Assembly (NCBI RefSeq): GCF_013372225.1
Contig: NZ_CP053832.1
Location: 1,756,335 to 1,820,334 of the forward strand
DNA length: 64,000 bases
Direction: 5' to 3'
DNA from: Campylobacter ureolyticus
Lineage (GTDB): Bacteria; Campylobacterota; Campylobacteria; Campylobacterales; Campylobacteraceae
Below the pieces are notes generated by a model, which saw nothing but the letters and a program-made list of their open reading frames with translations, was not told where the DNA came from and searched no databases. Position numbers and translations under genes: made by a program. Shown in pieces: positions 62,659-64,000 of the stretch; position 1 is the first letter of the stretch, and the number at the start of each line of letters is the position of its first letter.

Positions 62659-63363
62659 TTAAATCTCCATTTCTTTTAAAATTTCTTCTAAAGCCTTTAA
62701 CTTATTATTTGCCAAAGTTAATGCTCTGCCAACAACCAAATGTGTTGCTCCATTTTTAATAGCTTCACTTGGCGAAGCTATGCGGTTTTGATCATTAATA
62801 TTTGCAAAATTTGGACGAATACCAGGAGTTATTATTAAAAAATTTTCTCCTAAATTTTGTTTTATTGAATTCGCCTCTAAAACAGAAGCTACAACACCAT
62901 CAAGCCCAGCTTTTTTAGTCATTTTTGCTAAATTTAATACTTGATTTTTTACATCAGTCTTATATCCAATTTTTTCATAATCCTCATCACCAATACTCGT
63001 TAAAATTGTTACTGCAATTAATTTTGGAATAATTAAATTTTTTTTATAACAAAACTCTTTTAAACTTTCATTTGCAAATTTCATCATACTAAATCCACCA
63101 CTTGCGTGAACATTTAAAATATCTACATTTAAATTGGCTAAAGAAATAAGTCCTTTCGAGACAGTATTTGGAATATCATGAAGTTTTAAATCTAAAAAAA
63201 CTTTTTTATTTTCATTTTTTAGATATTCAATTGCTTTTTTTCCTTCACTATAAAAAAGTTCCATTCCAACTTTATAAAAATCAACTTTTTTATCAAAATC
63301 TTTTACAATACTTTTAACATCATCTAAATTTTGCATATCTAAAGCGACAATTAATTCACTCAT
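62659..63363 (-). CDS. pyrF: Orotidine-5'-phosphate decarboxylase
   Basis: A 234-residue TIM-barrel enzyme. The catalytic motif DLKLHDIPNT (about residues 57-66) and the phosphate-gripping GITPGIRP-type and VVGRALT segments are intact. It makes UMP from OMP, the product of PyrE encoded downstream. GGAG precedes the ATG. Confidence 0.95.
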   Translation of the reverse strand: MSELIVALDMQNLDDVKSIVKDFDKKVDFYKVGMELFYSEGKKAIEYLKNENKKVFLDLKLHDIPNTVSKGLISLANLNVDILNVHASGGFSMMKFANESLKEFCYKKNLIIPKLIAVTILTSIGDEDYEKIGYKTDVKNQVLNLAKMTKKAGLDGVVASVLEANSIKQNLGENFLIITPGIRPNFANINDQNRIASPSEAIKNGATHLVVGRALTLANNKLKALEEILKEMEI

Positions 63364-63386
63364 TTCTTCTCCGTTTTTAAAAAAAA

Positions 63387-63872
63387 TTATAACAATTTAT
63401 TTTTAAATTTTATATTATTTGCATGAGTTAAAGCAACAGCAATAGCATCAGTTATATCGAGTGGCTTTATCTCTTTTTTAATCCCAAGTATTTTTTTAAC
63501 CATAAAAGCAACTTGTTCTTTTGCTGCTTTTGCTTTTCCAGTAACACTTTTTTTTACCTGTAAAGGAGTATATTCGTAAAATTCTCCATGCAGCTGTAAA
63601 ATTCTAAGACTTATTGCTCCACGAAATTGAGCAAGTTTTAAAACAGTTTTTGGATTATAAGCAAAGAAAATATCTTCCATTGCAACTTCATTAATTTCAT
63701 GATTTTTAAAAACTAAATCAAGTCCTTCACAAAGTTCAGTTATTTGATAATTTAAAGTTGATGGTTTTATTTTAATTAATCCAGCTTCTATTAAATTTAC
63801 ATTCACACCATCTTTTTCAACTATTGCATATCCACAATTTCTAGTTCCTGGATCAATTCCTAAAATTTTCAA
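63387..63872 (-). CDS. ruvC: Holliday-junction resolvase RuvC
   Basis: A 161-residue endonuclease. The catalytic acidic residues are visible: Asp in [12 protein letters not shown] (residue 6), Glu in [13 protein letters not shown], and the Asp pair in [12 protein letters not shown]. It resolves Holliday junctions with RuvAB. In C. jejuni NCTC 11168 it is the last gene before dnaA, which fits the sequence to its right. Confidence 0.96.
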   Translation of the reverse strand: MKILGIDPGTRNCGYAIVEKDGVNVNLIEAGLIKIKPSTLNYQITELCEGLDLVFKNHEINEVAMEDIFFAYNPKTVLKLAQFRGAISLRILQLHGEFYEYTPLQVKKSVTGKAKAAKEQVAFMVKKILGIKKEIKPLDITDAIAVALTHANNIKFKNKLL

Positions 63873-64000
63873 TCACATCCTTTTCAACACTTATTCACAC
63901 ACTATTCACATAGTGAAAATTATATTTTTTACATTAAATTTAACCCTTTTTTTATTAAAATTTGGTAAAATATTACTTATAAAATTTAAAAAGGATAAAT
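63873..64000. other. Probable oriC flank and dnaA leader (DnaA-box-like sites plus AT-rich DNA)
   Basis: Beyond ruvC lie TTATTCACA (63891-63899) and CTATTCACA (63902-63910), two DnaA-box-like 9-mers 11 bp apart in the same orientation, and a weaker TTTTCAACA at 63881. A very AT-rich stretch follows, with a TAAAAT -10-like box near 63965, and the window ends in AAAAAGGATAAAT, a ribosome site with no start codon left. The next base should begin a plus-strand gene, most likely dnaA. The location beside ruvC supports an origin. Confidence 0.6.

Noticed and set aside
1..64000. Search for tRNA, rRNA, insertion sequences, prophage and defence systems
   Set aside because: No cloverleaf, rRNA segment, transposase, integrase, Cas, restriction-modification or toxin-antitoxin gene was recognised by eye; short degenerate copies could have been missed.

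Overview
The window is AT-rich, densely coded DNA from an epsilonproteobacterium, almost certainly a Campylobacter. The evidence is the gene set and gene order. A 14-gene complex I operon has epsilonproteobacterial replacements for NuoE and NuoF. The run moaA-queE-queD-x-rsmE-rpmE-rsmI-rlmB-x-x-aminotransferase-hom-yraN-trxA-trxB resembles the C. jejuni order. A ruvC gene sits beside what looks like the dnaA/oriC region at the right edge. Species cannot be fixed from sequence alone; the large subtilase autotransporters argue against C. jejuni itself.

Layout. 1-855 (minus): 5' part of a Tat-exported TorA-like molybdoenzyme and its monohaem cytochrome c. 856-1367: AT-rich spacer. 1368-3439 (minus): tcdA, surE and a lipoprotein. 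3593-16763: nuo operon (complex I). 16731-17627 (minus): miaA, overlapping nuoN tail to tail. 17713-18585: menaquinone prenyltransferase. 18605-18843: three consecutive long nested inverted repeats with no gene. 18890-30368: membrane/coiled-coil protein, moaA, queuosine genes, rRNA methyltransferases, L31, an aminotransferase, hom, yraN, trxA, trxB. 30597-33644: a second TorC-like/TorA-like pair. 33684-40202: two divergent TonB-dependent haem/haemoglobin-type receptors and a HugZ-type haem oxygenase, with Fur-like boxes between the receptors. 40269-45031: dapB, purF, ilvD (minus) and a YpfJ-type metallopeptidase. 45181-57041: two paralogous subtilase autotransporters flanking an antiporter-family gene, thyX and a Sel1-repeat protein. 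57406-61981: L-lactate uptake and oxidation (lldP-lutABC). 62058-63872 (minus): ruvC-pyrF-pyrE. 63873-64000: DnaA-box-like sites and AT-rich DNA ending in a Shine-Dalgarno with no start codon left in the window.

How it fits together. The energy genes describe a menaquinone-based respiratory chain. Lactate oxidation (LutABC) and complex I, probably fed by flavodoxin rather than NADH, supply electrons. The prenyltransferase makes the quinone, and two periplasmic TorA-like reductases act as alternative terminal oxidases, using molybdopterin cofactor that depends on MoaA. The haem genes form an iron-acquisition block.

Most unusual features: a 1.1-kb perfect 9-bp tandem repeat (124 copies, Asp-Pro-Thr) inside one autotransporter; a block of about 97% identity shared with its otherwise more divergent paralogue, suggesting gene conversion; the three nested hairpins at 18605-18843; a perfect 32-bp palindrome at 52867-52898; and a probable replication-origin flank at the right edge. 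No tRNA, rRNA, insertion sequence or CRISPR array was recognised.
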